Assembly: GCA_012026885.1 (NCBI GenBank)
Contig: VEPL01000025.1
Location: forward strand, 420,595 to 484,594
From: Betaproteobacteria bacterium
GTDB taxonomy: Bacteria > Pseudomonadota > Gammaproteobacteria > Burkholderiales > Rhodocyclaceae
Length of the DNA stretch: 64,000 bases
Direction of reading: 5' to 3'
The position numbers and the translations under genes were made by a program. The notes below the pieces were generated by a model that saw only the letters and a program-made list of their open reading frames with translations, searched no databases and had not been told where the DNA came from. Shown piece by piece: positions 63,613 to 64,000 of this stretch (positions are counted from its first letter, which is position 1; each line of letters opens with the position of its first letter).

Positions 63613-64000
63613 TACTTCCTCATGGTCAGGGCAATGCCGGTGAAGATCAGCGCGATGCCGACGGCGTGGTACCCGTGCGGAATCTCGGCGAGGAAGATGG
63701 CCGACAGCAGCGTGCCGAACACCGGCATCAGGTGGATGAACAGGCTGGCCTTGTTGGGGCCGACCTCGGCGACGCCGCGGTTGTAGAAGATGTAGCCGAC
63801 GAAGCTCGGGAAGATGCCGACATAGGCGAGCGAGGCGAGCGAGCCCCAGTTGACGTTGATGTGCCGGCCCTGGCTCAGCTCCCAGGCATAGGCCGGGGCC
63901 AGGAAGGCGACGCCGACCGCGGTCATCGCGCCGAGCATCAGCATCGGGTGCACCCCGGCCGGGCGCCAGGCGAGGCCGACGGTGTAGATCGCCCAGACGA
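63612..64000 (-). CDS. DMT-family (EamA) transporter, C-terminal part (runs off the window)
   Basis: Only the last about 129 residues are in the window; the frame is open to the right edge. Four TM helices are seen, with LASLAYVGIFPSFVGYIFYNRGVAEVGPNKASLFIHLMPVFGTLLSAIFLAEIPHGYHAVGIALIFTGI, a standard second EamA domain. These inner membrane proteins export metabolites such as amino acids; the substrate is unknown. It is upstream of and overlaps mtfA. Confidence 0.87.
   Translation of the reverse strand, partial: VWAIYTVGLAWRPAGVHPMLMLGAMTAVGVAFLAPAYAWELSQGRHINVNWGSLASLAYVGIFPSFVGYIFYNRGVAEVGPNKASLFIHLMPVFGTLLSAIFLAEIPHGYHAVGIALIFTGIALTMRK

Overview
The window is a compact, GC-rich bacterial chromosome segment. 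Codon use is strongly biased to G or C at third positions, many genes overlap by 1-4 bases, and I see no rRNA, tRNA, insertion sequence, prophage or CRISPR array. The gene families fit a betaproteobacterium, most likely a Rhodocyclales (Azonexus/Dechloromonas/Accumulibacter-like) organism. Pointers are the recJ-rpfE pair, lolC-lolD near a DUF2062 gene and comEC, PiT with its DUF47 partner, a PPK2 kinase behind an FNR/Anr box, and several short-chain acyl genes. The taxonomic call is inference.

Layout. 1-6.8 kb: end of an aldo/keto reductase, phosphate transport (DUF47 + PiT), DUF465, greB, a YpeC-like exported protein, htpG behind a textbook sigma-32 promoter, and a periplasmic protein built from two repeats. 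Three terminators of one shared design lie here. 6.8-11.3 kb: a three-gene operon of RND pump, fusion protein and cupin. 11.4-14.3 kb: prfB with its programmed frameshift, then an AraC-type regulator followed by two near-identical 18-bp direct repeats at 21-bp spacing, a small unknown gene and a Lar-like zinc ribbon gene. 14.3-21 kb: SYLF protein, Gly/Pro-repeat protein, a MoxR-DUF58-TgpA-like operon whose last gene appears to lack the transglutaminase domain, and an FeS photolyase with its DUF2256 partner. 21-32.4 kb: AcuI-like reductase, large MscS channel, beta-barrel protein, rpfE-recJ, a PliI-type lysozyme inhibitor, lolC-lolD and a divergent ClpX-like ATPase. 32.4-38.4 kb: outer membrane efflux factor, YibH/YibI-like pair, DUF2062 and comEC.

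39-56.5 kb is the most accessory-looking part. It holds a trypsin-like protease, an OprD-type porin, an alpha/beta hydrolase with a basic Lys/Ala/Pro tail, two exported MetX-like hydrolases (one fused to a second hydrolase domain), an AspT-like transporter, a D-lactate dehydrogenase-like enzyme, a K+ channel, a SulP transporter, an alpha/beta hydrolase plus phosphate acyltransferase operon, an unknown protein and PPK2. The promoters of the exported hydrolases and of the hydrolase-acyltransferase operon carry inverted repeats with the same ATTCA/TGAAT half-sites, which suggests shared control of ester or acyl metabolism. 56.7-64 kb: AsmA, two alpha/beta hydrolases, a GAF-GspE fusion ATPase, mtfA and the end of a DMT transporter.

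No single locus is clearly a new system. The best candidates for new biology are the divergent ClpX paralogue at 31.4 kb, the peptide tail shared between 39.2 and 54.5 kb, the exported hydrolase pair at 43.7-47.6 kb, and the AraC-repeat-small gene unit at 12.6-14.3 kb.
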